A stretch of DNA of 64,000 nucleotides. It comes from JALOKP01 sp963800865. Its GTDB lineage: Bacteria; Acidobacteriota; Polarisedimenticolia; J045. Under the pieces are notes generated by a model. It did not search any database and was not told where the DNA came from. It saw only the letters and a program-made list of their open reading frames with translations. The first letter of the stretch is position 1. Every line of letters begins with the position of its first letter. The DNA is taken from assembly GCA_963800865.1 (NCBI GenBank), contig CAWDCL010000005.1, forward strand, positions 62,001 through 126,000, given 5' to 3'. Shown one piece after another: positions 1 through 14,346 of this stretch. Made by a program: the position numbers and the translations under genes.

Positions 1-2394
1 CTCGAGCGCGTCGAGCGCCGGCCGCGCCGCGGCCAGCAACTCCGACGGGAAGAGCCCCGGCGCGGGGAAGGCCGCCACGGTGACGACCGGCCGGCCGTCG
101 CGCCGCGCGCGCGGGAGCCCGGCCTCGGGCGCGGCCGCCGGAGCGTCCGCGGAGCCGGCGTCGACGGCCGATCCGGCCGGAGCCACGACCTTCAGCACGA
201 GTTCCCGGCTCTCCGCTCCCTCGCCGATCGTGCCCACGGCCAGCTCGACCGGCCCGCGTCCGCGATCCGGTCCGTCGAGGATGCCCCAGTCGTCGCGCAC
301 CCCCACCGCCGCACCCGACTCCGCAAGCGCCGTCGCGGCCCGCGCGCCGAGGGCCCGGAGCGTCACGGGGTCGGGGCCCGCGATCCGCACCTGCACCGGC
401 GGCCCGACCGGCTTGCCGATCTCCAGCTCGCGCAGGTCGACGAAGGCGCCGGGGGCCGAGGGGAGCGCGCGCCGCGCCGGCACGACGCTGCGGTCGACGG
501 CCTCGGGGTCCTCCGCTTCGACCACGACCTGCGCGCGCCCGGGTCGCGGCAGGTCCCGGAACATCGAGAACCAGAAACGGGGGGCGGCGCGGCCGAGGAA
601 GCTGAGCGTCGCGACCGCGTCCCCCCGCACCGCCGTCTCCGAGGCGTCCGCCAGCCCGCGCGCGGCGGTTCCGTCCGGCGCGACGATGTCGACGTAGAAG
701 TGGCGGCTCGGGTCGCGCGGGAAGAACTGCGACCGCAGCCCCCCCAGCGCCCACGCGCAGGAAGCGACGAGCAGGAGCACCGCCGTCGCGAGCACGGCCC
801 AGCGCCGCTCGACGATCGCCTCCACGGCATCGCCGAGCCGGCTCGAGATGCGGCTCGGCTGCATGCGCAGGCGGCCGCCCGCGCCGAGGTGGCTGGCGAA
901 GAGCGGCACGAAGCTCATCGAGACGAATCGCGAGGCGACCAGCGACGCGGTGACGACGATCGGGATCGACCAGATGAACCGCCCGAGGAGACCGCGCACG
1001 ACGAGCAGCGGGAGGTAGGCGACGACGTTGGTCAGCGTGGCGTAGAGAATCGCGCGCGACAGGTCGACCGGCCCGCGCCAGGCCGCCTCGCGCGCGGGTT
1101 CGCCGCGCTCCACGCGGCGCTGCGCGGCGTCGGCCGCCACGACGGGGTCGTCCACCAGCAGGCCGAGCGCCAGGATCAGGCTGCCGATCGAGACCTGCTG
1201 CAGGTCGACGCCGACGAGCCGCATCACGATGAACGTCAGGGCGAGCGTCACCGGGATCGCGAGCGCCAGCACCGCCGCGCTGCGCCAGCCCCGGAACCCG
1301 ATCAGCGCGACCGCCACCACCAGGGCCACCGCTTCCAGCAGGCTGGACGAGAAGAGCGCGAGCGCCCCGCGCACCTCGCGCGCCTCGTCGGTCACGGCAC
1401 GGACGGTCACGCCGGCCGGCAGCCCGGCGGCGGCGGCGGTCAGCACGGCTTCGACGCCCTGGCGGAACGGCCCTGCGCCGACCGAGGGGTCGCGATAGAC
1501 GGCCAGCGTCGCGGCCGGGGTGCGCACCCACGCTCCGCTTGCCGGGTCGCGGCGGCCGAGCAGTTGCCGCGGTCCGCCGCCGGCATCGACGCGGAGGTCG
1601 GCGATGTCCCGCACCAGCAGCGGCGTACCGAAGGGCCCGAGCCCGATCGGCGCGTTCAGGAGTTCCTCGGCATCGCGGAACGGCAGCGCGGGCGGTTCGG
1701 CGCGGTACTCCACGACGCCGCCGGGCGCGGCCAGCCCGCGCTCGACGAGCAGGTCGCGGATCGCGGGCTCCGGGAGGCCCAGCGCGACGCGGCGCTCCGG
1801 GTCGATCTCCAGCAGCAGCCGTTCGCCCCGGGCGCCGCTGCGCTCGACGCGGGCCACCCCGGGGACCTTCGCCAGCGCTCCCGCCAGCTCCCGCGCGGCC
1901 GCGTCGATCGCGCGCTCCCCCGCGGGGCCCGCGGGCCCCGCGACCGCGAGCAGCAGCGAAGCGGATTCCCCCGAGTCCAGCGCGATGAAGAGCGGTCCGG
2001 CGCCGGGCGGCAGCCCCTGGGTTCGCGCGACGCGTTCCCGGATCCGGGCCAGGCTCTGCGGCGGCGGCCCCCCGTTCTCGTCCAGTTCCGCCTCCAGGAC
2101 GACCAGCCCGGGCCGGATGGCGCTCCGGACCACCGCGACCTCCGGGTCGGCTCCCAGCGCGACCTCGAGGGGCGCGGCGACCTCGGCCTCGACCTCCTCC
2201 ACCGGGTGCCCGGGCCACGGGGCGACCAGGATCGCGATGCCGGCCTTGATCGCCGGGTTCTTCCGGCGCGGCATGTCCAGGAAGGCCCACGTTCCGGCGA
2301 CCAGGCTGAGGGCGAACAGGCCCCAGGCCACGCCCCGGTGCTCCACGAAGAACCGCGGCAGGCGGGCGCCCGGAGGCAGGGGGGGGCGGGACAT
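1..2394 (-). CDS. RND-family efflux transporter inner-membrane subunit (C-terminus beyond the window)
   Basis: Proton-driven inner-membrane pump of the AcrB/MexB (HAE1-like) superfamily, which exports drugs, lipids or metals through a tripartite envelope complex. The visible 798 residues begin MSRPPLPPGARLPRFFVEHR, followed by the first transmembrane segment and a periplasmic porter region. The second membrane block follows, with the paired acidic residues expected in TM4 (GLLVDDPVV), then a further hydrophobic segment and a second porter region. The C-terminal membrane block lies off the left edge. Start: ATG at 2394; an in-frame ATG at 2406 is equally possible, and neither has a clear ribosome site. 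It is divergent from hppA. No membrane-fusion or outer-membrane partner is visible, so substrate cannot be inferred. Family certain, subfamily uncertain. Confidence 0.88.
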   Translation of the reverse strand, partial: MSRPPLPPGARLPRFFVEHRGVAWGLFALSLVAGTWAFLDMPRRKNPAIKAGIAILVAPWPGHPVEEVEAEVAAPLEVALGADPEVAVVRSAIRPGLVVLEAELDENGGPPPQSLARIRERVARTQGLPPGAGPLFIALDSGESASLLLAVAGPAGPAGERAIDAAARELAGALAKVPGVARVERSGARGERLLLEIDPERRVALGLPEPAIRDLLVERGLAAPGGVVEYRAEPPALPFRDAEELLNAPIGLGPFGTPLLVRDIADLRVDAGGGPRQLLGRRDPASGAWVRTPAATLAVYRDPSVGAGPFRQGVEAVLTAAAAGLPAGVTVRAVTDEAREVRGALALFSSSLLEAVALVVAVALIGFRGWRSAAVLALAIPVTLALTFIVMRLVGVDLQQVSIGSLILALGLLVDDPVVAADAAQRRVERGEPAREAAWRGPVDLSRAILYATLTNVVAYLPLLVVRGLLGRFIWSIPIVVTASLVASRFVSMSFVPLFASHLGAGGRLRMQPSRISSRLGDAVEAIVERRWAVLATAVLLLVASCAWALGGLRSQFFPRDPSRHFYVDIVAPDGTAARGLADASETAVRGDAVATLSFLGRAAPRFWFSMFRDLPRPGRAQVVVEAEDPEAVDRSVVPARRALPSAPGAFVDLRELEIGKPVGPPVQVRIAGPDPVTLRALGARAATALAESGAAVGVRDDWGILDGPDRGRGPVELAVGTIGEGAESRELVLKVVAPAGSAVDAGSADAPAAAPEAGLPRARRDGRPVVTVAAFPAPGLFPSELLAAARPALDALE

Positions 2395-2463
2395 CGGTAC
2401 CAGCATACGGAAGAGCGGCGGCAAGCCGAACCGGGCTTACGGTTTAGGGTCGCTCCCTCCGTA

Positions 2464-2492
2464 TCGACACCGCGGCCACGCTTTGCTATAAG
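2464..2492 (+). promoter_or_regulatory. sigma70-type promoter for hppA
   Basis: TCGACA (2464-2469) matches the -35 consensus at five of six positions. A 17-base spacer leads to TATAAG (2487-2492). It lies 55 bases ahead of the preferred hppA start, with a small GAAAAC/GTTTTC hairpin in the leader around 2507-2522. Seen directly in the sequence; activity is inferred. Confidence 0.55.
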
Positions 2493-2547
2493 GCAAGGTC
2501 CCTCGCAGAAAACCGCTGTTTTCGCCTTCCCGCAGGAGAGGATGGTC

Positions 2548-5041
<2,494 letters not shown>

Positions 5042-5055
5042 CGGAACGAAACCTC

Positions 5056-5079
5056 GGGGCCGGCCTCCGGGCCGGCCCT
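5056..5079 (+). terminator. GC-rich hairpin after hppA
   Basis: GGGCCGG (5057-5063) pairs with CCGGCCC (5072-5078), 15 bases after the hppA stop. There is no T-run, so it is either a Rho-independent-like structure or a decayed single copy of the GGGGCCGGCC repeat family found elsewhere in the window. The rest of 5080-5308 holds nothing recognisable apart from very high GC. Confidence 0.4.
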
Positions 5080-5308
5080 CTCCCCGCCCGCCGGCTGGCC
5101 CAGGCCGCCACCGGGTCGGGCAGGCGCCGGAAGCCGCCGCGGCGCGGGCCTTCCGGCGGCCGGGCGGGGGCGGAAGGGTGGCCCCGCCCGCCGGCCCGCC
5201 CGCCGGGCCCGCCAGGCGGCCTGACCGCGGGCCGGGGCGCGTACGCTGCTGCCCGCCGCCGCTTGCCTTTCACCGCCCCCGGCCACAGTTTTTCCCCAGG
5301 GGCCCGCC

Positions 5309-5668
5309 TTGGACGCGCTCACGAAGGACAGGATTGCGGCCGGACCGAAGCTCAATCGGCTCGTGGCCACGCTGATCTGCGGCCACACCGGTGGGCTGCC
5401 GGACGCGAGCTATCCGGCCTACAGCTCGGAGATCAAGCTGGCCTTCGAGGCGATCGACGCGTTCGCGGCCGTGCATCGCAACGTCAAGCTGACGATCGAA
5501 TACCCCTTCCCCGAGGTCTGGGTGAAGCGCTCCGCCGAGCAGTTCTCGTCCGGCTGGGTTCCGGCCGCGTACATCTGCGAGGACACCCTCCCGCACGCGA
5601 TCTGCCTCGCGCTGCTCAAGGCGGCCGGCGCGTTCGAGCCCGAGAGCGGGGAGAAGGGCGCAGGCTAG
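5309..5668 (+). CDS. small protein resembling the BC1872 / phage ABA-sandwich family
   Basis: 119-residue soluble protein with no signal peptide or membrane segment. An N-terminal LNRLVATLICGH helix and a PAYSSEIKLAFEAIDAF segment follow the layout of short phage-borne BC1872/Phage_ABA_S proteins (GPELDxLVAEKVMGW, then PYSTDIAAAWEVVE). The C-terminal part (LPHAICLALLKAAGAF) matches the family's closing helix, where the related proteins have PxAICxAxL. The family's function is unknown. The start is TTG 5309 with a weak GGGG upstream. No other phage gene is nearby, so this may be a domesticated or leftover gene. Assignment is from motif memory and needs a profile search. Confidence 0.5.
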   Translation: MDALTKDRIAAGPKLNRLVATLICGHTGGLPDASYPAYSSEIKLAFEAIDAFAAVHRNVKLTIEYPFPEVWVKRSAEQFSSGWVPAAYICEDTLPHAICLALLKAAGAFEPESGEKGAG

Positions 5669-5698
5669 CGGCGTCATCCGGGTTCGAGTCGGAACCCG

Positions 5699-6851
5699 TC
5701 AGAGCGCGCGCTCGAGCGCCTCGGCCAGCTCGCCGTCGGTGAGCGGCAGCGGGTTCCCCTGCATGCTGCTGGCGCGCTGCGCCCGCGCGATCAGCTCGCC
5801 GAATGCATCGCGCGTCAGCCCGAACGCCGACAGCCGCGGAACCTCGAGCGCCTCGACCAGCGCGCGCAGGAACACCACCGCGCCCGTCACGACCGCGGCT
5901 GGCTCGCCGATCAGGAGCCGCGCCACCTCGTCGCAGCGGGCCCGCGCCGGCGACGCCGGGTCGCGCTCCGCCAGCGCGCGCGCGTTGACGGCCACGATCT
6001 CCGGCAGCAGCCGCGCGCAGACCACCCCGTGCGGCGCGGGAACGAGCCCGCCGAGCGGCGCGGCGAGCCCGTGGACCGCACCGAGCCGCGCGTTCGCCAG
6101 GGCAAGCCCCCCGAAGAGCGCGGCCAGCGCCATCTCCTCACGCGCCGCGAGGTCGGAGCCGTCGGCGACGGCGCGACGCAGCGCACGCGGGACGCGCGGG
6201 ATCGCCTCGCGGGCCAGCGCGTCGGTGAGCGGGTTCGCGGCGTTCGAGACGAACGGCTCGACGAGCTGGGTGAGCGCGTCGAGCCCGGTCGAGGCGGTCA
6301 CCGCGGGGGACGCCGGCGGCCAGCTCGGGGTCGACGATCGCGACGCGAGGGAGCATCGCTTCGTGCCGCAGGCTGACCTTGACGCCGCGCTCCGGGACCG
6401 CGAGCACCGCGTTGCGCGTCACCTCGCTCCCGGTCCCCGCGGTGGTCGGGATCGCGATCACCGGGAGCGGCGGCCGCTCGAGCGGCCGGCCCTCCCCGAC
6501 GACCTCCAGGTAGCGCAGCGGATCGCCGTCGTTGGCGGCGAGCGCGGCGATCGCCTTCGCCGCGTCGAGTGCGCTGCCCCCGCCGAAGCCCAGCACGACC
6601 GTCGCGCCGTGATCGCGCGCCGCGGTCGCTCCACTCGACGCGAGCCCGACGGTCGGCTCGATCGGCACGCCGAAGAGCGCGGCCTCGACCCCCCGTTCCG
6701 CGAGCGCTGCAACCAACCGGATGGCGCGCGTGGTATCGCGCCCCGTGACGACGAGCGCGCGGCGCCCGAACGCCGCCGCCGCGGGCGCCGCCTCGGCGAG
6801 GCTGCCGCGCCCGAAGACGATCCGCCCGGCGCTGGAGAACGCGAAGCGCAC
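5699..6851 (-). CDS. iron-containing alcohol dehydrogenase (one frame change near 6305)
   Basis: NAD(P)-dependent dehydrogenase of the group III (Fe-ADH) family, which also includes maleylacetate reductases and butanol/lactaldehyde dehydrogenases. The N-terminal half has the Rossmann-like part with GFGGGSALDAAKAIA and the ITTAGTGSE-type segment (IPTTAGTGSEVT). The C-terminal half starts TASTGLDALTQLVE and contains the metal-binding histidines (GAVHGLAAPLGG and the following PAPHG). The two halves are in different frames and meet at a run of five Gs at 6305-6309. Joined length, about 383 residues, is the usual size, so an indel is likely. The start is GTG 6851. It lies between the small protein on the plus strand and divergent gloB. 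Substrate unknown. Confidence 0.82.
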
Positions 6852-6919
6852 GGCCCGGCCCTGACCTCCGCGGGGCGCAGGATACGCGATCGGGCCGGCA
6901 TCGGTGCTAGGCTTCCGCC

Positions 6920-7683
6920 GTGCAGGTCGTGCCGCTCCCGGCGTTTTCCGACAACTACGTCTACGCGCTCGTGGACGGGGCGGCCCGGCGCGCCGCGGTG
7001 GTCGATCCCGGCGACGCGGCGACCGGTTCTTGCGCTGCTCGAGCGAGACGGTCTGGCCCTCGAGGCGATCCTCCTGACCCACCACCACGGCGACCACGTC
7101 GGCGGCGTCGAGGCGCTGCGGCGACGGCACCCCGCGGCCCGCGTCGCGGGGGCGGCCGCCGACCGGGCGCGGCTCCCCGCGCTGACGGAAGCGGTCCAGC
7201 GAGGGCGACCGCGTCGCGCTGCTCGGGCGCGAGGCCGTGGTGATCGAGGTCCCGGGGCACACCCGCGGCCACGTCGCCTACTTCGTGGCCGGCACGGCCG
7301 GCGGCGGCGACCTCTTCTCCGGCGACACGGTCTTCGGCGCGACGATCGGCAACCTGTTCGAGGGGACGCCGGACGAGATGTTCGACTCGCTGCAGAAGCT
7401 GCGCGCGCTCCCGCCCGCGACGCGGATCTGGTGCGCGCACGAGTACACGCTGGCCTACGTCCGCGAGGCGGCGCGCTTCGACCCCGGCAACGCGCGCCTG
7501 GTCGAGCGGCTGCGCGCGCTCGAGCGCCGCGCGGCGGCCGGCGACCCGGTCACGGTGCCGCTGACGCTCGAGGAGGAGCGCGCCACCAACCCGTTCTTCC
7601 GCTGGGACGACCCCGACATGCTCGAGCGGCTGGACGCTCCGGCCGGGCGGCCGGCGTTCCGCCGGCTCTGCGAGCTGCTGTAG
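6920..7683 (+). CDS. gloB: hydroxyacylglutathione hydrolase, glyoxalase II (two frame changes)
   Basis: Metallo-beta-lactamase-fold thioesterase that hydrolyses S-D-lactoylglutathione in methylglyoxal detoxification. It starts at GTG 6920 (VQVVPLPAFSDNYVYALVD) and carries the binuclear metal motif THHHGDH around residue 55. VPGHTRGHVAYF and GDTVFGATIGN follow, then the glutathione-binding C-terminal region (WCAHEYTL). The three parts are in three frames, switching near 7015-7024 and 7196-7200. Read through, they give about 254 residues, the usual length, with all metal ligands present. The stop TAG is the first part of a copy of the GTAGGGG repeat. Confidence 0.85.
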
Positions 7684-7780
7684 GGGCCGCCCTCCGTGGC
7701 GGCCCGACGGGCGTGCGAGAGTTCAACGCCCTCCGCGGCGACCCGACGGGCGTGCGGAAGGTCAACGCCCCCCGCGGCCC
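7680..7780. repeat. GTAGGGGCCG palindromic repeat (variant) plus two GGGCGT...ACGCCC units
   Basis: 7680-7705 is a variant of the window-wide repeat, GTAGGGGCCGCC-CTCCGT-GGCGGCCC; its TAG ends gloB. Two direct copies of a ~39-bp unit beginning CCCGACGGGCGTGCG follow (7703-7741 and 7742-7780), each closed by GGGCGT/ACGCCC pairing. The second overlaps the end of the convergent anti-sigma-like gene. The location between two convergent genes suggests a bidirectional transcription-end structure. Confidence 0.6.
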
Positions 7781-8187
7781 CGGCCGAGGCGCGCGCGGGA
7801 AACCCCGTAGGCGACCCAGAAGGCCAGGCCGGCTGCCAGGAGCAGGGACGCCAGCGCCGGCGAGCGGCGCCAGATGAAGAACTCGAATCCCGTGCCGCTG
7901 CCCGCCACGAACGAGAACGGCAGGCCGGTGAGGAAGATCGCGAGCGCCAGCAGCCACGACTGGCGCCGCAGCTGCCGGCGCGTCGCGTCGAGCACTTCGC
8001 GCTCGTGGCCCGGTCTCGGCTGGACCGGGACCGGGCGGACGAGCTCGTCCCGCAGACGCTCGGTCTCCCGAGCCAGCTCCGGATCGCCCGCCAGGAACTC
8101 CTCGACGAGCGCGCGCGTGTCCGCGCTCGCCTCGCCCGCGAGATAGACCGGCAGGAGGTCGTTGACGACGTCCTTCGTGACCTTCAT
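7762..8187 (-). CDS. two-helix membrane protein, probable anti-sigma factor partner
   Basis: 141 residues. The N-terminal 75 residues (MKVTKDVVNDLLPVYLAGEA, then an acidic helix) look like the cytoplasmic sigma-binding helices of transmembrane anti-sigma factors, but the HxxxCxxC zinc-finger motif is absent. Two hydrophobic segments follow (around residues 83-103 and 112-133), with a basic tail. Its ATG overlaps the stop of the ECF sigma gene (ATGA at 8184-8187), so the two are probably translationally coupled, as sigma/anti-sigma pairs usually are. Role is inferred from this context and topology. Confidence 0.6.
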   Translation of the reverse strand: MKVTKDVVNDLLPVYLAGEASADTRALVEEFLAGDPELARETERLRDELVRPVPVQPRPGHEREVLDATRRQLRRQSWLLALAIFLTGLPFSFVAGSGTGFEFFIWRRSPALASLLLAAGLAFWVAYGVSRARLGRGRGGR

Positions 8188-8720
8188 CGGCGTTCTCCGT
8201 CTCCGGCTCGCGCGCCGGCGCGCCGCCGGGCCAGCTTCAGCCGGGCGCGGTGCACCTTGACCTTCGCCGCGGTGACCGACGTGCCCAGCGTCGCGGCGAT
8301 CTCCTCGTAGGGCAACTCGTGGAACGCGCGCATCAGGAGCGCGGCGCGCTCGTCCTCCGCCAGGGCGCCCAGCGCCGCGAGCACGGCGCGCAGTTCGTCG
8401 CGCCCCTCGGCGATCGCCGCCGGCCCCGGACCCGGGTCGTGCCACGCCTCGTCGTCGAGCGCCTCGTGCGGCGCGCGGCGCCGCGCCTGCAGGAACAGGT
8501 TCCGGGCGATCGTGAAGAGGTAGCCCTTCACGGTCGCGGCGTCGACCCGCGCGGCCGCGGTGAAGACGCGCACGAAGGTCTCCGACGCGATGTCCTCGGC
8601 CTCCGCGGCGTTGCCGCAGAGGTAGAGCGCGAAGCGGTACACGTCCGCCCCGTAGCGCCGGTAGAGTTCGGCCGGGTCGATCGTCGCGCTCAGACGAAGC
8701 TCCGCTTCCGCGAATACCAT
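8184..8720 (-). CDS. ECF-type RNA polymerase sigma factor
   Basis: 178-residue sigma70-family factor with only regions 2 and 4. Region 2 runs from about residue 18 to 85 (LYRRYGADVYRFALYLCGN; AEAEDIASETFVRVF). Region 4 runs from about 110 to 160 (LPYEEIAATLGTSVTAAKVK, a helix-turn-helix). It binds core polymerase to read a small regulon, commonly including its own operon. The ATG at 8720 lies 31 bases inside the permease gene, so the ABC genes and the regulator pair are one transcription unit. The signal sensed is unknown. Confidence 0.88.
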   Translation of the reverse strand: MVFAEAELRLSATIDPAELYRRYGADVYRFALYLCGNAAEAEDIASETFVRVFTAAARVDAATVKGYLFTIARNLFLQARRRAPHEALDDEAWHDPGPGPAAIAEGRDELRAVLAALGALAEDERAALLMRAFHELPYEEIAATLGTSVTAAKVKVHRARLKLARRRAGARAGDGERR

Positions 8721-9400
8721 GCCACGGCGGCCGCGCCCACGGCGAGCGTGAAGGCGGCCGCGAGGGCCGTGGCGAGCGTCCGTTCGGAGCCGCCCTGCAG
8801 GACCCGCTTGAGGAACGCCGCGACCGCCGGGCTCCGGCTCGCCGCCAGCCCCAGCCCGTTGCCCGCGACGAGCATCGTCGCGAAGGAGGCCGCCATCGTG
8901 GCCCCGGTCGACTCGCTGGCCACGGCCACGGCGAGCGGCACGGCGACGGCCGCGAGCCAGGCGGCCACGACGAGCGCCAGCCAGCCCGCCCAGCCGGCCG
9001 CGATCGCCAGCGGCCCCGCCCCGGCTTCGCGCGCCAGGCGTGACGCGTCGACCGGCGAGAGGGCACCGATCACTCCCGCCAGCACCGCTGCCGCCGGCGC
9101 CGCGAGGACGAGCGTCGCGACGACCTTCGCCGCGGCCTGCTCGGCCGGAGTGACCGGCAGAGCGAGCAGGAACGGCAGCGTCCGGCGCTCGCGCTCACCG
9201 AGCGCGGCGACGAAGACGAGGTGGAACGCCGAGCCGATCGCCGCGCACAGCGCGAGCGAGAGGCCGACGCTGCGCGCGGGAGCCAGCGGCAGAGCCGCGA
9301 GCACGGCGGCCGCCGCGCCGGCGATCGCGTAGAGGACGACCGCCGTGCGATGGAGCGAGAGGTCCTTGCGCACGAGCCGCAGCACGCGGCGCGGGCTCAC
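8690..9400 (-). CDS. ABC-2 type transporter permease
   Basis: 236-residue membrane protein with about six hydrophobic segments, a short basic N-terminus (MSPRRVLRLVRKDL) and the ERERRTLPFLLALPVTP turn common to ABC-2 exporters of the bacteriocin/lipid export group. Its GTG start at 9400 overlaps the stop of the ATPase gene (GTGA). Together they form a two-component export or membrane-remodelling ABC transporter. The downstream sigma/anti-sigma pair suggests that the transporter responds to envelope or antimicrobial stress; that link is inference from gene order. Confidence 0.8.
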   Translation of the reverse strand: MSPRRVLRLVRKDLSLHRTAVVLYAIAGAAAAVLAALPLAPARSVGLSLALCAAIGSAFHLVFVAALGERERRTLPFLLALPVTPAEQAAAKVVATLVLAAPAAAVLAGVIGALSPVDASRLAREAGAGPLAIAAGWAGWLALVVAAWLAAVAVPLAVAVASESTGATMAASFATMLVAGNGLGLAASRSPAVAAFLKRVLQGGSERTLATALAAAFTLAVGAAAVAWYSRKRSFV

Positions 9401-10047
9401 GCGGCCGCCCGCGCCGGATCCGCGAGCCGGCCGCCGTCGAGCGCCACGACGCGCCCGGCGAGCCGGGCGATCTCCTCCGGCTGGTGGGAGGTGAAGACGA
9501 CCGCCGTGCCGTCCTCGCGGCGCGCCGTGCCGAGCTCCTCCGCCAGCCGGACGCGGGCCCGCGCGTCGAGCGCGGCCCCGGCCTCGTCGAGCAGCAGCAG
9601 GGCCGGGCGCCGCGCGAGCGCCAGGACCAGCTGCGCCTTGATCTGCTGGCCGCGCGAGAGCCCAGCGAGCCGCCAGGCGGGGTCGATCCCGAACGCCTCC
9701 GCGAGGCCGCGGGCCCGCGCCGCGTCCCAGCGCGGGACGAGCGAGGCGACCAGCTCGAAGTGCCAGCGCAGCGTCGCCGCCGCGTACAGGGCGGCATCCT
9801 CGGTCACGAGGGCGGTCCGCTCGCGGGCCGCGACGGCGTCCCGCGGCAGGAGCGCCCCGCCGATCCGCACCTGCCCCTGGTCGGCGCGCACGAGCCCGGC
9901 CGCCAGGCGCAGCAGGGTCGACTTGCCCGAGCCGTTGGAGCCGGCCAGCGCCATCGACTCGCCGGGCAGCACCTCGAGGTCGAGCGGTCCGAAGGTGAAG
10001 GACGGGTAGCGCCGCACGACGCCGTCGAATTGCAGGATCGGCCGCAT
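9397..10047 (-). CDS. ABC transporter ATP-binding protein
   Basis: 216-residue nucleotide-binding subunit. Walker A is GSNGSGKST near residue 35, the signature motif is LSRGQ, Walker B is ALLLLDEAGAALD, and the H-loop is FTSHQPEE. The signature LSRGQQIKAQL is slightly divergent from LSGGQ. The start is ATG 10047. First gene of the chain ATPase-permease-sigma-anti-sigma, all overlapping by 4 to 31 bases. A 74-base gap separates it from the upstream aminotransferase, so a shared transcript is possible. Confidence 0.9.
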   Translation of the reverse strand: MRPILQFDGVVRRYPSFTFGPLDLEVLPGESMALAGSNGSGKSTLLRLAAGLVRADQGQVRIGGALLPRDAVAARERTALVTEDAALYAAATLRWHFELVASLVPRWDAARARGLAEAFGIDPAWRLAGLSRGQQIKAQLVLALARRPALLLLDEAGAALDARARVRLAEELGTARREDGTAVVFTSHQPEEIARLAGRVVALDGGRLADPARAAA

Positions 10048-10121
10048 CGGTCGAGTTCCTCCCGGCCCGCGACGCCTTCCGCGCCGGGCCTCGGAGGATC
10101 TATCCGCGAGGCCGCCCGCGG

Positions 10122-11270
10122 TTACACCAGTCCCGCCAACCGCCGGGCCAGGCGCGCCACCCCTTCCGCGAAGGTCGCCTCGTCGGGCAGCAGGCTGAGC
10201 ACCAGCCAGCCGTCGCCGGGGAGGTCGTAGAACCAGCCCGGCTGGACCAGCACCCGCTCCTCCTCCAGCAACGCCAGCGCAAGCTCTTCGCTCGCGACGA
10301 CCGCCGGGTAGCGCAGCACCGCCGACCAACCGCCCTGCGGTTCGACCAGCGTCACCGCGGACAGCGGTACGAGGACCTCCCGCAACCGCGCGAGGTGGGA
10401 CCGGCAGCGCGCGAGGATCGCCTCCCGCACCGGGCGCGACGCGGCGAGCAGCTCGGCCAGCGCGGCCGCGACCGGCGTCGCGACCGAAAGGTAGTTGTCG
10501 GCCACGAACGCGAGCCGCTCGAGCGCGGCGCGGCGCGCCGGCTCGGGTCCCGAGACCTGCGTCCAGGCCAGCTTCAGCTGCGGCAGGCCGGCCGACTTCG
10601 ACAGGCCGCCCAGCGTGAAGGTCAGCGCCTCCGTCGTCCCGGCGAAGCTCCGCGGCACCCGCGCCGGGTCGAGCGGGTAGTCGAGGAAGACCTCGTCCAC
10701 GATCAGCGCGAGCCCGTGGCGGGCGCACCACGCGATCGTCCGCTCCGCGGCCTCGTCGTCGAGGTACGAGCCGGTCGGGTTGTTGGGATGGACCGCCACG
10801 ACCGCCTTCGCTCCCGGCGGCGGCTCGGCGGGGAGCAGGGGCTGGAAGCCGTGGTCGCGGTCGAGCCGGTAGGAGACCGCGCGCACCCCTTCCAGCGCGG
10901 CGAGGTGCTCGAAGAGCGGGTAGGACGGGACCGGGACCAGCACCGCTTCGCCGGGATCGCACAGCAGCTTGAAGAGCAGCGCGTAGGCCTCGCTGGTCGA
11001 CGCGGTCAGCACGATCGAGTCCGGGTCGGCCGGGCGCCCGAGGCGCGCGCATTCGCCGGCGACCGCCGCGCGCGCGGCCGGGAGGCCGCACGGGTCGGGG
11101 TCGTAGACGAGGCCGCGGGGATCGGCGAGCGGCCGCAGCAGCCCCTCCGGGTAGGCGATGCCGGCACGGGTCGGGTTCGAGAGGGTCAGGTCGAAGCGCG
11201 GCGGCAGCGCCGCCCGCCGGCGGGCCAGCCGGTTGGGGGACAGGTCGGGCGGCAACCGGCGCGAGAACAT
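10122..11270 (-). CDS. PLP-dependent class I/II aminotransferase
   Basis: 382-residue fold-type I aminotransferase. It shows the substrate-positioning YDPDPCGLPAARAAVA segment, the PNNPTG signature (VHPNNPTGSYL), the aspartate that contacts the pyridine nitrogen (IVDEVFLDY), and the Schiff-base lysine in LGGLSKSAGLPQLKLAW. Nearest relatives by motif are aspartate/alanine-type aminotransferases; the substrate cannot be fixed from sequence. It diverges from the SNF2 helicase with only about 30 bases between the starts. Confidence 0.87.
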   Translation of the reverse strand: MFSRRLPPDLSPNRLARRRAALPPRFDLTLSNPTRAGIAYPEGLLRPLADPRGLVYDPDPCGLPAARAAVAGECARLGRPADPDSIVLTASTSEAYALLFKLLCDPGEAVLVPVPSYPLFEHLAALEGVRAVSYRLDRDHGFQPLLPAEPPPGAKAVVAVHPNNPTGSYLDDEAAERTIAWCARHGLALIVDEVFLDYPLDPARVPRSFAGTTEALTFTLGGLSKSAGLPQLKLAWTQVSGPEPARRAALERLAFVADNYLSVATPVAAALAELLAASRPVREAILARCRSHLARLREVLVPLSAVTLVEPQGGWSAVLRYPAVVASEELALALLEEERVLVQPGWFYDLPGDGWLVLSLLPDEATFAEGVARLARRLAGLV

Positions 11271-11300
11271 GCGCTTATGCTAGCGCCCGTGGCATCCGCG

Positions 11301-14261
<2,961 letters not shown>

Positions 14262-14346
14262 GCGGTCGGCACGGGCCGGGGCGACGGGCTATCCTCTGCG
14301 GCCAGCGGCCCGTCCGGCCGCAGCCGTCCGATCGAAGGAGAGTCCG

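Noticed and set aside
5677..5700. GGGTTCGAGTCGGAACCC, resembling a tRNA T-arm
   Set aside because: No acceptor, D or anticodon arm around it; simply a small hairpin between two convergent genes.
10395..11300. Upstream extension of the SNF2 helicase frame
   Set aside because: Runs antisense through the aminotransferase gene and is low complexity; the helicase starts in the short divergent spacer.
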